A stretch of 33,419 nt of DNA from a virus. Each line of letters opens with the position of its first letter. Position 1 is the first letter of the stretch. The position numbers and the translations under genes were made by a program. Location: the IMG/VR virus record IMGVR_UViG_3300042309_001463, positions 1 to 33,419 of that record; one strand, given 5' to 3'. The notes below the pieces were generated by a model. It made no database searches. It worked only from the letters and a program-made list of their open reading frames with translations, and was not told the origin of the DNA. Positions 1-6,810 of the stretch are shown one piece after another.

Positions 1-586
1 TCTGCCGGATCCAGTAGCCCTCCAGCCGGCCGTCGCGGTCGTACTGCTGGCCGAACTTGATCCGGCTGCCGTCGTCCCGGCTGAAATCCAGCATGTCGGG
101 CTCCATCACCTGCAGCCGCAGGCCCACTAGCCCCTGATCGGCCAGCCGCTCATCCATCCGCCGCCGGATCAGGCAGCTGCCGCGCACGGCGGTCGTTCTC
201 GCGATCAGCGACTGCAGGCCGTACCAGTTCAGTTTCCCGGCGTAGTCGCACTCAATCGTGTCCGCCCAGTCGTTCCAGGCCTGCTCATACCGCCGGCTGC
301 CACCCTGCGGGCTGCCGATGATGCCATCCCCCACCCAGTTGTTGACGATCACCCGAACCGCACGATTGGCCCAAGGGTTGGAATCCACCAGATCCTGATG
401 CCGCCGCGTCAGCAGCCGCCAGGCGGTGCGGATGTCGGCATTGGGTCCGCCGTTGCGGGTGTACCAGTTCTCCGTTCTGCGGCTCTCCTTTGCCGACTCA
501 AACGCCCGCAAATGGGTGACCGCCAGCTCTTTCTGCGCGGACTTCAGCGCCAGCTCCAGCTGAGCGCGGGTGGGTCGCTTGGCCAT
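1..586 (-). CDS. Phage portal protein, lambda gpB family (N-terminal part, runs off the left edge)
   Basis: Portal proteins form the dodecameric ring at the capsid vertex through which DNA is packaged and ejected. Reading leftward from the ATG at 586, about 195 residues are visible: a basic helical start (MAKRPTRAQLELAL), then NADIRTAWRLLTRRHQDLVD followed by NPWANRAVRVIVNNWVGDGI, the signature opening of lambda-type portals. A downstream LRLQVMEPDMLDF segment also fits the family. The start codon overlaps the stop of the gpW-like gene (ATGA). The order small terminase, large terminase, gpW, portal is that of lambda. The reading frame is open to the window edge, so the C-terminal part lies outside. 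Confidence 0.9.
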   Translation of the reverse strand, partial: MAKRPTRAQLELALKSAQKELAVTHLRAFESAKESRRTENWYTRNGGPNADIRTAWRLLTRRHQDLVDSNPWANRAVRVIVNNWVGDGIIGSPQGGSRRYEQAWNDWADTIECDYAGKLNWYGLQSLIARTTAVRGSCLIRRRMDERLADQGLVGLRLQVMEPDMLDFSRDDGSRIKFGQQYDRDGRLEGYWIRQ

Positions 587-783
587 CAGTCCCTCTTGAA
601 GCTGGCGTAGTGCCGGCGGCGGCCAGCGCCGGCGATGCCAAGATCCTCCTCCATGGTGGCCTTGAGTTTCATCATGTCGGTCAGGTTCCGGTAGCTCACC
701 TGCCGGCCGTTGCTGCTGACGCTGGTAACGCCCTCGGCAATCGCAGCTACCAGGTCGTCGTACTGCTGCTGCGTGAATGCCAT
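586..783 (-). CDS. gpW-like head-tail joining protein
   Basis: This 65-residue protein sits between the large terminase and portal genes, exactly where lambda has W. Lambda gpW (68 residues) binds the portal vertex after packaging and prepares the head for tail attachment. The pattern matches: an N-terminal helix (LVAAIAEGVTSV), a short beta hairpin around SNGRQVSYRNL, a second helix (MMKLKATMEEDLG), then a basic tail with RRRHYASF. The ATG at 783 is chosen over the upstream GTG at 792 because an AGGAGGT Shine-Dalgarno overlaps that GTG and is well spaced from the ATG. The stop overlaps the portal start. Confidence 0.85.
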   Translation of the reverse strand: MAFTQQQYDDLVAAIAEGVTSVSSNGRQVSYRNLTDMMKLKATMEEDLGIAGAGRRRHYASFKRD

Positions 784-812
784 CGGCGACACCTCCTAGG
801 TCAGGCTACGGA

Positions 813-2663
813 TCAGCGACTGAGCCAGGAGCCTTTGCGGCGTTCGACTTGGGTGGGGGTGGCGGGGGTGGTGAGTTGTGCCTCCAGCTGCTCCCACATC
901 GTGGCGCGGTTGTACTTCCGCTTGAGCAGCTCCAGCATCGCTAGGCAGTACACCTTCAGGTCGAGCGGTTCGTTGCGGGCGCCGCTGGGCTTAACCCATT
1001 CCAAGACTTGAAACCCTTTTACGTAGCGCGGCTGCAGCCGTTCACACGTGAGGCCCTGCAGGTAGTCCTCTGTTGTGGCGTTGTCGAAGTGGATGCAGCC
1101 GGGGCCCGGTTCCTCAACCTTCAGGCGGCTGTAGATCGTGCGCTTCAGGCCGTGCGTGCCCACCAGGTACAGCGCCACGCCGTTCTTCACGGTCTTGCCG
1201 CGGAACGTCACGTCCTGTTTCGAGGGCTTGCCCAGCACTGGCGCGCCGCGGTTGCTGCTGCCCTTGATCGCAACCACACCTTCGCGGGCATGCTGCCGGC
1301 AGTATTCGTAGCCCTCGTTGGTGCGGTGGCCGCCGGTGTCCACCGCGCAGAGTGTGGCCCGCATCGTGCCGCCGCCCTGCCGCGGCCAGTCGATCTCGCG
1401 GATGGTGGTCACCTGCTCCCACGGCTCATCCATGCTGGGGTCGCCGTCGATCTTCTGGTGCCAGATCCGCCAGGCCTCCTCGCCCTTGCCGTAGCCCCAC
1501 ACGGACACCTCCAGCCAGGAATCCTGCACGTCCACGGCCATCACCACCGCCAGCACGCCAGCCGGGCAGGTGCCGTGGTCGTAGCCGCCCACCCGGGCCA
1601 TCAAGCCGTCGGCGGTGACCTTGGCCAGGCTCTCATCCTCCCAGGCCTCAGCGGCGCGCTTGTTGACCCAGCCCTTGAGCAGGAGGGGGTCAGACTTGGC
1701 GCGCAGGAACTCATCGCGGATCTGCTCCCAGCTGGTCCAGCCCAGAGGCGCATACCAGCCGGGCAGGTGAAACCCTGCCGTCATGCCGTCGCCCTTGGCG
1801 GTGGGCGTCCAGATCGCTTTGCTCAGCATCTGCTGCTTGTGGTACTGGGCCACCCGTTCGCCGCAGGCCGGGCACTGGCAGAACACCTCACCATCAGGCC
1901 GATCCCAGACCATGTGCTCTCGCCAGCGGATCACCTCGTTGGCGCCGCAGCAGGGCATCCATGCGTGGTAGTACCGGCGATCGGATCGCGTCTCAAACTC
2001 TTGGGTGATCCGGCAGGCGCCGCGGCTGCCCGGGGTGCTGGTGATCAGCACCTTGCCCATCGGAAACGTGGACGTGCGGGCTTCTGCGTTTTCCAGCGGG
2101 TCGCCCTTGTCGTCCGCCTCCATCGGATAGGAGCTCACCTCATCAGCCGCCAGGTAGGCCGCCGGCATGGACTGCAGGCCACTGCCGCTGTTGGCGCCGG
2201 TGAGCACGAACAGTCCGCCGTCAAACTCCTTCAGGAACATGGTGTTCCCCGAATCCCTGGACCGGGCCGGGGCGATCTTCTCCGCCAGTTGCGGGGTCTC
2301 CCGCAGCAGCGGATCCAGCCGTTGGCGGTTGAGGCGCTTGGCCATGTCCAGCGTCGGCTGAACCAGCAGGGTGGGGCCTGGCCATAGATCGATGATCGAT
2401 CCCAGCCAGTTCAGGATCACCTCCGTCTTACCCATCTGGCTGCCAAACATCAACACCACCCGCCGGGTCGCGCTGCTGGGGCTCAGGCAGTCCATGGGCT
2501 CGCGCAGGTACGGCGTGCGCTCGGTTCGCCAGGGGCCTTTCTCGGCGGCGCCCTTGCCGCTCAGGATTCGGTGCTGATCAGCCCACTCGCTCACCGTCGT
2601 GGCAGACGGCGGGGCCAGCGCCGCCAGCAGGGCATCCCGATACAGCAGTGCGCCGTCAGCCAT
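813..2663 (-). CDS. Terminase large subunit, lambda gpA family
   Basis: This is the ATPase/nuclease that cuts concatemeric phage DNA and drives it into the prohead. The 616-residue length is normal for GpA. Walker A is GSQMGKT (about residues 74-80) and Walker B is AYLAADE with Asp173-Glu174. A Cys cluster (PCCG, then CQCPACG) is typical of the family and may bind zinc. The C-terminal half carries the RNase H-like nuclease strand AVDVQDSWLEVSVWG. It overlaps the small-subunit gene upstream by 8 nt and is followed by gpW and portal. A 459-codon reading frame on the opposite strand (1008-2387) is a shadow produced by GC-biased codons. Confidence 0.97.
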   Translation of the reverse strand: MADGALLYRDALLAALAPPSATTVSEWADQHRILSGKGAAEKGPWRTERTPYLREPMDCLSPSSATRRVVLMFGSQMGKTEVILNWLGSIIDLWPGPTLLVQPTLDMAKRLNRQRLDPLLRETPQLAEKIAPARSRDSGNTMFLKEFDGGLFVLTGANSGSGLQSMPAAYLAADEVSSYPMEADDKGDPLENAEARTSTFPMGKVLITSTPGSRGACRITQEFETRSDRRYYHAWMPCCGANEVIRWREHMVWDRPDGEVFCQCPACGERVAQYHKQQMLSKAIWTPTAKGDGMTAGFHLPGWYAPLGWTSWEQIRDEFLRAKSDPLLLKGWVNKRAAEAWEDESLAKVTADGLMARVGGYDHGTCPAGVLAVVMAVDVQDSWLEVSVWGYGKGEEAWRIWHQKIDGDPSMDEPWEQVTTIREIDWPRQGGGTMRATLCAVDTGGHRTNEGYEYCRQHAREGVVAIKGSSNRGAPVLGKPSKQDVTFRGKTVKNGVALYLVGTHGLKRTIYSRLKVEEPGPGCIHFDNATTEDYLQGLTCERLQPRYVKGFQVLEWVKPSGARNEPLDLKVYCLAMLELLKRKYNRATMWEQLEAQLTTPATPTQVERRKGSWLSR

Positions 2664-3237
2664 CGGCCAGCACCCGTAAGGCCGTGCGAAGTTCCTCGCT
2701 CAGCAGCCGGTGCACCTCGCCGCTGTCCTGGGCTGCGGCCAGCAGCGGGGCCACGCGGTTCGGGATCGAGAGGATGTTGTCGCGGATCTGCCGGCCCAGC
2801 GTGCTGGCCATCCGTTTCACGTCGGCGGTGGGCACCAGTTCCTCGCGCTCCTTCAGGGCCTGGAGCCGGGCAATCTCGGCGTTGTAGTGCTCCTTCCGCT
2901 CCCGGCTCACGTCAAGGCCAGGGATCTGATCCTCAGGCAGGCCCATGATCAGGGTTTTGAGCTGCTCGCCGGTAGCGGCAGGCGCCTGAGCGGGTGGCGG
3001 CGGGTCGGCGCTCAGCTCCAATGGGCGGCGATCACGCTGCTTGGCCTCTTCGGAAACCTTCTCCGATCCGTTGCGCGTGGTGTTTCGGTCCCAGAGCTCT
3101 AGGGCTTTTTCACGGTCGAGCATGCGCCGGCCGTTGCGCATGACAACTGCGTCTGCGATTCGATTCTTGATAGCGCCAGTTACTGCAGGCTTTGAGACTT
3201 CCTTGATGCGGGCAAACTCCGCAAAGCTGACCAGCAC
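2656..3237 (-). CDS. Terminase small subunit, Nu1-like
   Basis: The 193-residue protein lies directly upstream of the gpA-type gene with an 8-nt overlap, the position of lambda nu1. The N-terminus (SFAEFARIKEVSKPAV, then GAIKNRIAD) reads as a winged helix-turn-helix of the Nu1/MerR kind. A Pro-rich linker follows near residues 85-100, and a long helical C-terminal half would hold the oligomerisation and large-subunit contact regions. In this family the protein recognises sites near cos. The non-coding stretch just upstream holds repeated TTAACC motifs that could be its targets. Function is assigned from position and HTH pattern rather than strong sequence identity. Confidence 0.8.
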   Translation of the reverse strand: MLVSFAEFARIKEVSKPAVTGAIKNRIADAVVMRNGRRMLDREKALELWDRNTTRNGSEKVSEEAKQRDRRPLELSADPPPPAQAPAATGEQLKTLIMGLPEDQIPGLDVSRERKEHYNAEIARLQALKEREELVPTADVKRMASTLGRQIRDNILSIPNRVAPLLAAAQDSGEVHRLLSEELRTALRVLADG

Positions 3238-3503
3238 TTAACCTCAGGGTTAACCATTAAGTTAAGGCTACCGATCTGGTTAACCCCCGAGCTGGGGTAG
3301 GGGATCTCATATCGATGCGCGGCGCGTCCTGGTTAATCGGTTCTCAATAGTTCCGCTAGGAAAACCGCGCGCGACGGGACGACCCATGCCAAGACACCCC
3401 AGGGAGGACCCGAGACCCCCTGCGCCGCAGGCGTTCTCATTGTTTGCAATAACTTAACCGCTTTCTGCCGCCCTGCCGTTGGGCTTGTTGATTCTCAATA
3501 GCC
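3238..3503. other. Non-coding region upstream of the small terminase: candidate cos / packaging site
   Basis: No convincing gene lies here. The stretch contains two perfect GGTTAACC palindromes (3248-3255 and 3278-3285, 30 bp apart) and further TTAACC or GGTTAA copies at 3238, 3331 and 3454. A related TTCTCAATAG pair lies at 3341-3350 and 3491-3500, and there is a CG-rich core near 3360-3380. In lambda-type phages cos lies immediately upstream of nu1, with repeated binding sites for the small terminase. Position and repeats fit; the cut site itself cannot be identified by eye. Confidence 0.45.
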
Positions 3504-4163
3504 TTAGAGAGCGCTCGCCAACGCACGCTCCAACGAACTGCGAAGGTAGGGGCCGGCAACTTGGCTGATAGTGACTTGGCCGATGAGAAGCATGGGAAAG
3601 CGTGCGCGGTAACGGGGCTCGCGGCTCACTTCAATGAAGTAGGGATAGAGCTGGCCGCGAGAGCGGCGATAGACGCCAGCTGGACGGTTACCACCCTTGG
3701 GCTTGCCGATAAAAAAACCACCGCGATCTGTAGTGCTCAGGCCTTGAGCGATTTCAGCGAAGACGCCTTTTCTTGGGTTGCCTCTGTCATCCAAGGCGTA
3801 CTTGGTCGGGACCATCTTCCCTCTAATCCTGCCCCGACTCATTCCCCGGAAGTATCCTTCATAGCCCTTGGGGTAACGCCGGCCGCCGCGTATCTGCGGG
3901 CCGAAATAAGGCCTATTGGCCTGCGCTCCCACCAGCACGGTGGGGTTTGCTTTGGTGCCCCGTTGGACGATAAAGGCCGTCTCCGTAAATCGGGTGGGGT
4001 TTTCGAAATATCGCCGGGTTTCTTCTGCTAGCGCTTTCCGTACATCGAATCCCGTTTGATTCAGGGCTTGGCTAATCGCAAATGGCAACTGCCCCTGCAT
4101 CGCTCCTAGCCACCTGAGCGCCCGGGGCAGGTCGGATTGGATGTCGATCTGCAGGTCTGCCAT
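3504..4163 (-). CDS. Minor tail protein Z (GpZ)-like protein
   Basis: This basic 219-residue protein has an N-terminal helical part (PFAISQALNQTGFDVRKAL), then EETRRYFENPTRFTETAF and many Arg/Gly/Tyr-rich strands. That pattern resembles the prophage minor tail protein Z family, which in lambda acts at the tail terminator/connector. The similarity is from memory of the pattern, not an alignment. The location is odd: it sits upstream of the presumed cos and terminase instead of in the head-tail block. Its DNA looks less GC-rich than the flanking terminase genes, which hints at separate acquisition. No clear Shine-Dalgarno precedes the ATG. Confidence 0.55.
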   Translation of the reverse strand: MADLQIDIQSDLPRALRWLGAMQGQLPFAISQALNQTGFDVRKALAEETRRYFENPTRFTETAFIVQRGTKANPTVLVGAQANRPYFGPQIRGGRRYPKGYEGYFRGMSRGRIRGKMVPTKYALDDRGNPRKGVFAEIAQGLSTTDRGGFFIGKPKGGNRPAGVYRRSRGQLYPYFIEVSREPRYRARFPMLLIGQVTISQVAGPYLRSSLERALASAL

Positions 4164-4201
4164 GCGTGCGGGATCAGCACACCCAGTCTGGACACCCCCT
4201 A

Positions 4202-4426
4202 TCAGGATTCGGGAGCGGCCAGCAGCTCTTCCAGCTCCAGCCTGGTGAGCTCCAGATCAGAGGGCAGATCCCAGGCGGCGAACTCTTCAGGGTCGGCGGC
4301 CGAGGTAACGGTGAGGCAGCCGATGGAATTCCACGACGACACCCAGTTAAGGATCAGCTCCTGCCACCAGGCCAGCCATGGTGTCGAGCGGTCCAGCAGG
4401 TGCCAAGTGGTGGCAGCGCGTTTCAC
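4202..4426 (-). CDS. Small Trp-rich hypothetical protein
   Basis: The product is 74 residues with a Trp-rich first half (WHLLDRSTPWLAWWQELILNW) and an acidic helical C-terminus (DLELTRLELEELLAAPES). The frame extends upstream through a strong terminator at 4465-4492, so translation probably begins after it. The GTG at 4426 is my best guess and a second GTG lies slightly upstream. It precedes the gpZ-like gene by 38 nt and may share its transcript. Function unknown; a small tail-assembly role is possible but not shown. Confidence 0.45.
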   Translation of the reverse strand: MKRAATTWHLLDRSTPWLAWWQELILNWVSSWNSIGCLTVTSAADPEEFAAWDLPSDLELTRLELEELLAAPES

Positions 4427-4464
4427 GGTGGCAGGGCATCTGCGCACAGTCTGCCGTGGCCAAT

Positions 4465-4492
4465 AAAAAACCCCCGCCTGCCAAGGCGAGGG
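4465..4492 (-). terminator. Rho-independent terminator
   Basis: On the minus strand an 8-bp stem (CCCTCGCC with GGCGGGGG, one G-T pair) closes a 6-nt loop and is followed directly by six T. It lies 52 nt past the stop of the J-domain gene and would end that transcript before the small Trp-rich gene and the gpZ-like gene. Confidence 0.85.
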
Positions 4493-4543
4493 TCGCGGTC
4501 CACTCGATGCGCCATGCACCGAGGGCAGTGTAGGGGATGGCCG

Positions 4544-5041
4544 TCAGGCGGCGGCTAGCTGGCGGTGTGCGGCAGGCTGCTTGGCCTCGCTGGTGAAACC
4601 CTGATAGCCGTATTTGGCGGCCAGCGTCTCCAGCCCGCCGGGGTTGCTGCGGCTCTTGCCGCACCATGCGGGCTTCCAGTACCAGCAGCTGCGGCCGGAG
4701 TGCCAGCGGCACTGCTGAGCCTTGAGCTGATCCTTGACGGGCTTGGTGTCACCCTGCACCCAGATCCAGTAGCCGATCAGGCTGATCTCTAGGTTGGGGA
4801 TCTTGAGCAGTTCAGCGATCACATCCATGATCTCCTGCTCCGACTTGGCGTTGTACTTGTAGGTGCGGCCGTCGCTGGTCTTGCCGTTCTGGCCACTTAG
4901 GGCAGCGTGGTAGGCGGCATTGATCGCCTTCATGGTCTCCAGGTCGCCGCCGAGGTCGGGGTGGTGCTGGCGGGCGAGATCGCGGTAGGCGCGCTTGATT
5001 TCTTCAGGGGTGCTGAGGCCGGCGAAGTAGGTGGCGGTCAT
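4544..5041 (-). CDS. J-domain (DnaJ-like) protein
   Basis: The 165-residue product has an N-terminal J domain: EEIKRAYRDLARQHHPDLGG with the HPD motif at about residues 27-29, followed by MKAINAAYHAAL. J domains stimulate the ATPase of Hsp70 (DnaK). The C-terminal part (IGYWIWVQGDT, then CRWHSGRSCWYWK) matches a Trp-rich module found after J domains in several phage and plasmid proteins. No G/F or zinc region is present. The ATG at 5041 is chosen because a CACTCGCCA leader box and hairpin lie just upstream. A terminator follows the gene. It may recruit host DnaK to replication or assembly; this is inference. Confidence 0.85.
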   Translation of the reverse strand: MTATYFAGLSTPEEIKRAYRDLARQHHPDLGGDLETMKAINAAYHAALSGQNGKTSDGRTYKYNAKSEQEIMDVIAELLKIPNLEISLIGYWIWVQGDTKPVKDQLKAQQCRWHSGRSCWYWKPAWCGKSRSNPGGLETLAAKYGYQGFTSEAKQPAAHRQLAAA

Positions 5042-5048
5042 GGCTGGC

Positions 5049-5057
5049 TGGCGAGTG
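5049..5057 (-). promoter_or_regulatory. CACTCGCCA leader box before the J-domain gene
   Basis: An exact CACTCGCCA lies 7 nt before the ATG at 5041. Directly upstream is a perfect hairpin (GGAGGG, ACG, CCCTCC). No Shine-Dalgarno is visible in this leader. Confidence 0.6.
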
Positions 5058-5078
5058 GTGGAGGGCGTCCCTCCGATG

Positions 5079-5100
5079 CACATACCTTAGCGCGTCCCTT
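5079..5100 (-). promoter_or_regulatory. Candidate promoter, ACGCGCTAAGSTATG family
   Basis: On the minus strand this stretch shares ACGCGCTAAGSTATG, preceded by AAGG, with 5951-5973. The two copies differ at two positions. TATGTG or TAAGGT could be the -10 element. It lies upstream of the hairpin and leader box of the J-domain gene. Confidence 0.5.
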
Positions 5101-5129
5101 ACGGTGTGGCGACCATCAGGGCGGCCAGT

Positions 5130-5351
5130 TCACAATCCGTCACGCTTGCGGCGCTGGGCACGCCTGACCCGCTCGGAGTGGGCCGCCTTGCCCTCTGGCG
5201 TGGTGCGCTCCCAGCAGCTGGCACACAGGTCGCCATGGGCGCCACGGTGGACCTTGCCGCAGGCAGTGCAGCAGGGGCGCTCCACAGGCGGCAGGCGGCC
5301 TGCTTGACGTTCTCGCCAGCGGCGCTGGTGTTCGGCGTTGGTGAGGGCCAT
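5130..5351 (-). CDS. Small zinc-ribbon protein
   Basis: The 73-residue basic protein has two Cys pairs (CTAC and CASCW) separated by a short loop, flanked by Arg-rich helices (HQRRWRERQ and ERVRRAQRRKR). This suggests a zinc ribbon that binds nucleic acid. The ATG at 5351 overlaps the stop of the OB-like gene (ATGA), so the two are translationally coupled. A clear paralogue, with the same CxxC spacing, CW motif and C-terminal ERVARQRQK-like helix, lies at 27022-27255. Function unknown. Confidence 0.7.
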   Translation of the reverse strand: MALTNAEHQRRWRERQAGRLPPVERPCCTACGKVHRGAHGDLCASCWERTTPEGKAAHSERVRRAQRRKRDGL

Positions 5352-5638
5352 CAGGCGGGGATTCCTAGTGGCTTGCCGAGGATCTCCAGGCAATCGAGCC
5401 GAATGATCGCGTGGGCGTTTTGCTCTTCGATCGGTCGCAAGGTGCCGATGATGCCCACCAGGCTGCCCTCATCCATTGACTCGAACGCTTCAATGTCGCG
5501 CTCCCGGTGCGCGTGGCACTCGACAACAAGCTCAGGCCGCTGGCCTTTGCCGTTGACGGTGAGCAGGAATGACACGTGATCAGCGTGGCACTGCAGCTGT
5601 GAGGCGCGGCCGACGAGAGTGATGCTGCGTTTTGACAT
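5351..5638 (-). CDS. OB-fold-like protein (possible single-strand DNA binding)
   Basis: The product is 95 residues, mostly predicted beta strands: ITLVGRASQLQ, VSFLLTVNGKG, LVVECHAHRERD, SLVGIIGTLRP and IIRLDCLEIL. This order resembles a small SSB/PriB-type OB fold, although the acidic C-terminal tip of SSB is missing. It has its own hairpin leader (a perfect CGCCGGGG/CCCCGGCG stem near 5663-5683) and a degenerate leader box before the ATG at 5638. The following zinc-ribbon gene overlaps it. Assignment is from pattern only; it could be another beta-barrel protein. Confidence 0.5.
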   Translation of the reverse strand: MSKRSITLVGRASQLQCHADHVSFLLTVNGKGQRPELVVECHAHRERDIEAFESMDEGSLVGIIGTLRPIEEQNAHAIIRLDCLEILGKPLGIPA

Positions 5639-5695
5639 GGTGGTGAATGGCAGTGGAGTGATCGCCGGGGTAAGCCCCCGGCGGGATGGGGTGGG

Positions 5696-5911
5696 TTAGG
5701 CGCGGAAAGCGCCGTCTTTGATCAGTCCGGTCCAGAACTTGCGGGCTTCCTCGCGGGTCATCTGAAACTGGCCGGTCACCTTGAGCTGCCCAGCGCCCCA
5801 ACCCTTGCGGGCCCGGACTGGCTGAGGAGCGCGGCGAGTGATGGCGACGCCTTGAGCGTGGGGGCGGAACTCGAAGGTCTGGCAGTTGTAGAGGCAGAGG
5901 GTGTGAGTCAT
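5696..5911 (-). CDS. Hypothetical small protein (weak DUF1651-like C-terminus)
   Basis: This 71-residue protein starts at the ATG at 5911, directly behind a CACTCGCCA leader. The C-terminal TREEARKFWTGLIKDGAFR recalls the end of DUF1651 proteins, common in picocyanobacteria, but the match is weak. The middle is basic (RRAPQPVRARKGW). Function unknown. Confidence 0.6.
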   Translation of the reverse strand: MTHTLCLYNCQTFEFRPHAQGVAITRRAPQPVRARKGWGAGQLKVTGQFQMTREEARKFWTGLIKDGAFRA

Positions 5912-5920
5912 GGCTGGCGG

Positions 5921-5929
5921 TGGCGAGTG
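5921..5929 (-). promoter_or_regulatory. CACTCGCCA leader box
   Basis: Exact CACTCGCCA 9 nt before the ATG at 5911, preceded by a small GGAGC/GCTCC hairpin. No Shine-Dalgarno is seen. Confidence 0.6.
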
Positions 5930-5950
5930 GCGGAGCGCTTCGGCTCCTGT

Positions 5951-5973
5951 CCCCATAGCTTAGCGCGTGCCTT
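5951..5973 (-). promoter_or_regulatory. Candidate promoter, ACGCGCTAAGSTATG family
   Basis: Near-identical to the element at 5079-5100 and placed the same way: promoter-like core, hairpin, leader box, ATG. TATGGG or TAAGCT may serve as the -10. Confidence 0.5.
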
Positions 5974-6012
5974 ATGGGTTGGGGTGGCCGTGGGTGGCCG
6001 GTTAATGGATTG

Positions 6013-6336
6013 TCACACTTCCGCCAGCAGCTCGCGGAACTGCTCCAGGCTCATCACCACAAACTGATCGGCCGGGTCCGTGGTGCCCTTGCGCTTCACC
6101 ACCAAGGCATGGAGGCGCTTGCCGGCGTTGACCTGCTGCTCCATCGCATCGCGCAGCCAAGCGCCGAGGCTCAGGGTGCGGCAGCACTTCGCCTGAATTG
6201 CACAGCTCGGTGTCCACAAATCACCCCGGTCAAGGGTGGCACCGGCGGGGATGCGCTCGCAGGGCATGCGCTCCGCCAGGTAGTCGCAGATCAGCCGCTC
6301 AAAGGCTGAGCCCTTGCGTTTCTGGGGGTTGGCCAT
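6013..6336 (-). CDS. PD-(D/E)XK nuclease, Holliday-junction-resolvase-like
   Basis: The 107-residue protein has the layout of small Hjc-like phage nucleases: KRKGSAFERLICDYL with Glu13, then DRGDL with Asp39, then AIQAK with Lys50, followed by a helical half ending in VVMSLEQFRELLAEV. The usual Glu of the ExK motif is Gln48 here, which could lower or change activity, although the family tolerates such swaps. Such enzymes resolve branched DNA during phage recombination and before packaging. It lies 3 nt past the stop of the preceding gene and is part of the replication region next to the origin candidate. Confidence 0.7.
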   Translation of the reverse strand: MANPQKRKGSAFERLICDYLAERMPCERIPAGATLDRGDLWTPSCAIQAKCCRTLSLGAWLRDAMEQQVNAGKRLHALVVKRKGTTDPADQFVVMSLEQFRELLAEV

Positions 6337-6339
6337 GGA

Positions 6340-6726
6340 TCAAGCGCCGAGACGTGCGGCGAGTCGCTGCAGAGCAGTCTGAGGGCAGCAGCTGCTCTCC
6401 ACCTCGCTGCCGTCGGGCAGGTAGATCGCGTTGCGCTGATACGGCTCCAGGGTGATGGGCGGGTCGTAGCTGGGGATAGGCAGCGGCCGCACCCACTCGC
6501 GGCGCCACCAAGCCACCAGGAAGCCATGGAGCAGCACTGCACGCTGAGCCTCTCCAGGCTGCGCCTGTGGGTCGGCGCGGGGCAGCCAGTCGCCGAACGT
6601 GAACGGACAGGGCCGCAGGGGCGCCGCTGCGGGGGCTGCAGGCGACGGGGCGGGTGTGGGCACCGGCGGAGTGGTCGAGGCGCCTTCCTGGGCCACCGCG
6701 GCGCGCAGCTGCTGCAGGACGTTCAC
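6340..6726 (-). CDS. Hypothetical protein with Pro/Ala-rich N-terminus
   Basis: The product is 128 residues, starting at a GTG (6726). Residues about 15-40 are a disordered Pro/Ala run. The remainder (FTFGDWLPRADP, VLLHGFLVAWWRREW, IYLPDGSEVESSCCP, LQRLAARLGA) looks folded but is not recognised. A GTGC-type promoter lies close upstream, giving a very short leader. It is followed by the Hjc-like nuclease gene. Function unknown; the context suggests replication or recombination. Confidence 0.6.
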   Translation of the reverse strand: MNVLQQLRAAVAQEGASTTPPVPTPAPSPAAPAAAPLRPCPFTFGDWLPRADPQAQPGEAQRAVLLHGFLVAWWRREWVRPLPIPSYDPPITLEPYQRNAIYLPDGSEVESSCCPQTALQRLAARLGA

Positions 6727-6747
6727 GGCATGGCGGCGGGTAGGGGC

Positions 6748-6776
6748 ATCCTACCGGCAGATGCACCCATCCGCAC
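6748..6776 (-). promoter_or_regulatory. GTGC-type promoter (GTGCGG, 17 nt, TAGGAT)
   Basis: On the minus strand GTGCGG (6771-6776), a 17-nt spacer ending in CGG, and TAGGAT (6748-6753) form one of five matching promoters. It would fire into the GTG-start gene at 6726. Confidence 0.65.
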
Positions 6777-6810
6777 GAAAACACCGGATTTCGGAGGGTT
6801 GGGGGTGTTT

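Noticed and set aside
1008-2387. 459-codon open frame on the plus strand
   Set aside because: It lies wholly opposite the gpA-type terminase gene with its clear motifs. The translation is low-complexity Ala/Arg/Gly/His text with no domain, typical of antisense frames in GC-rich genes.
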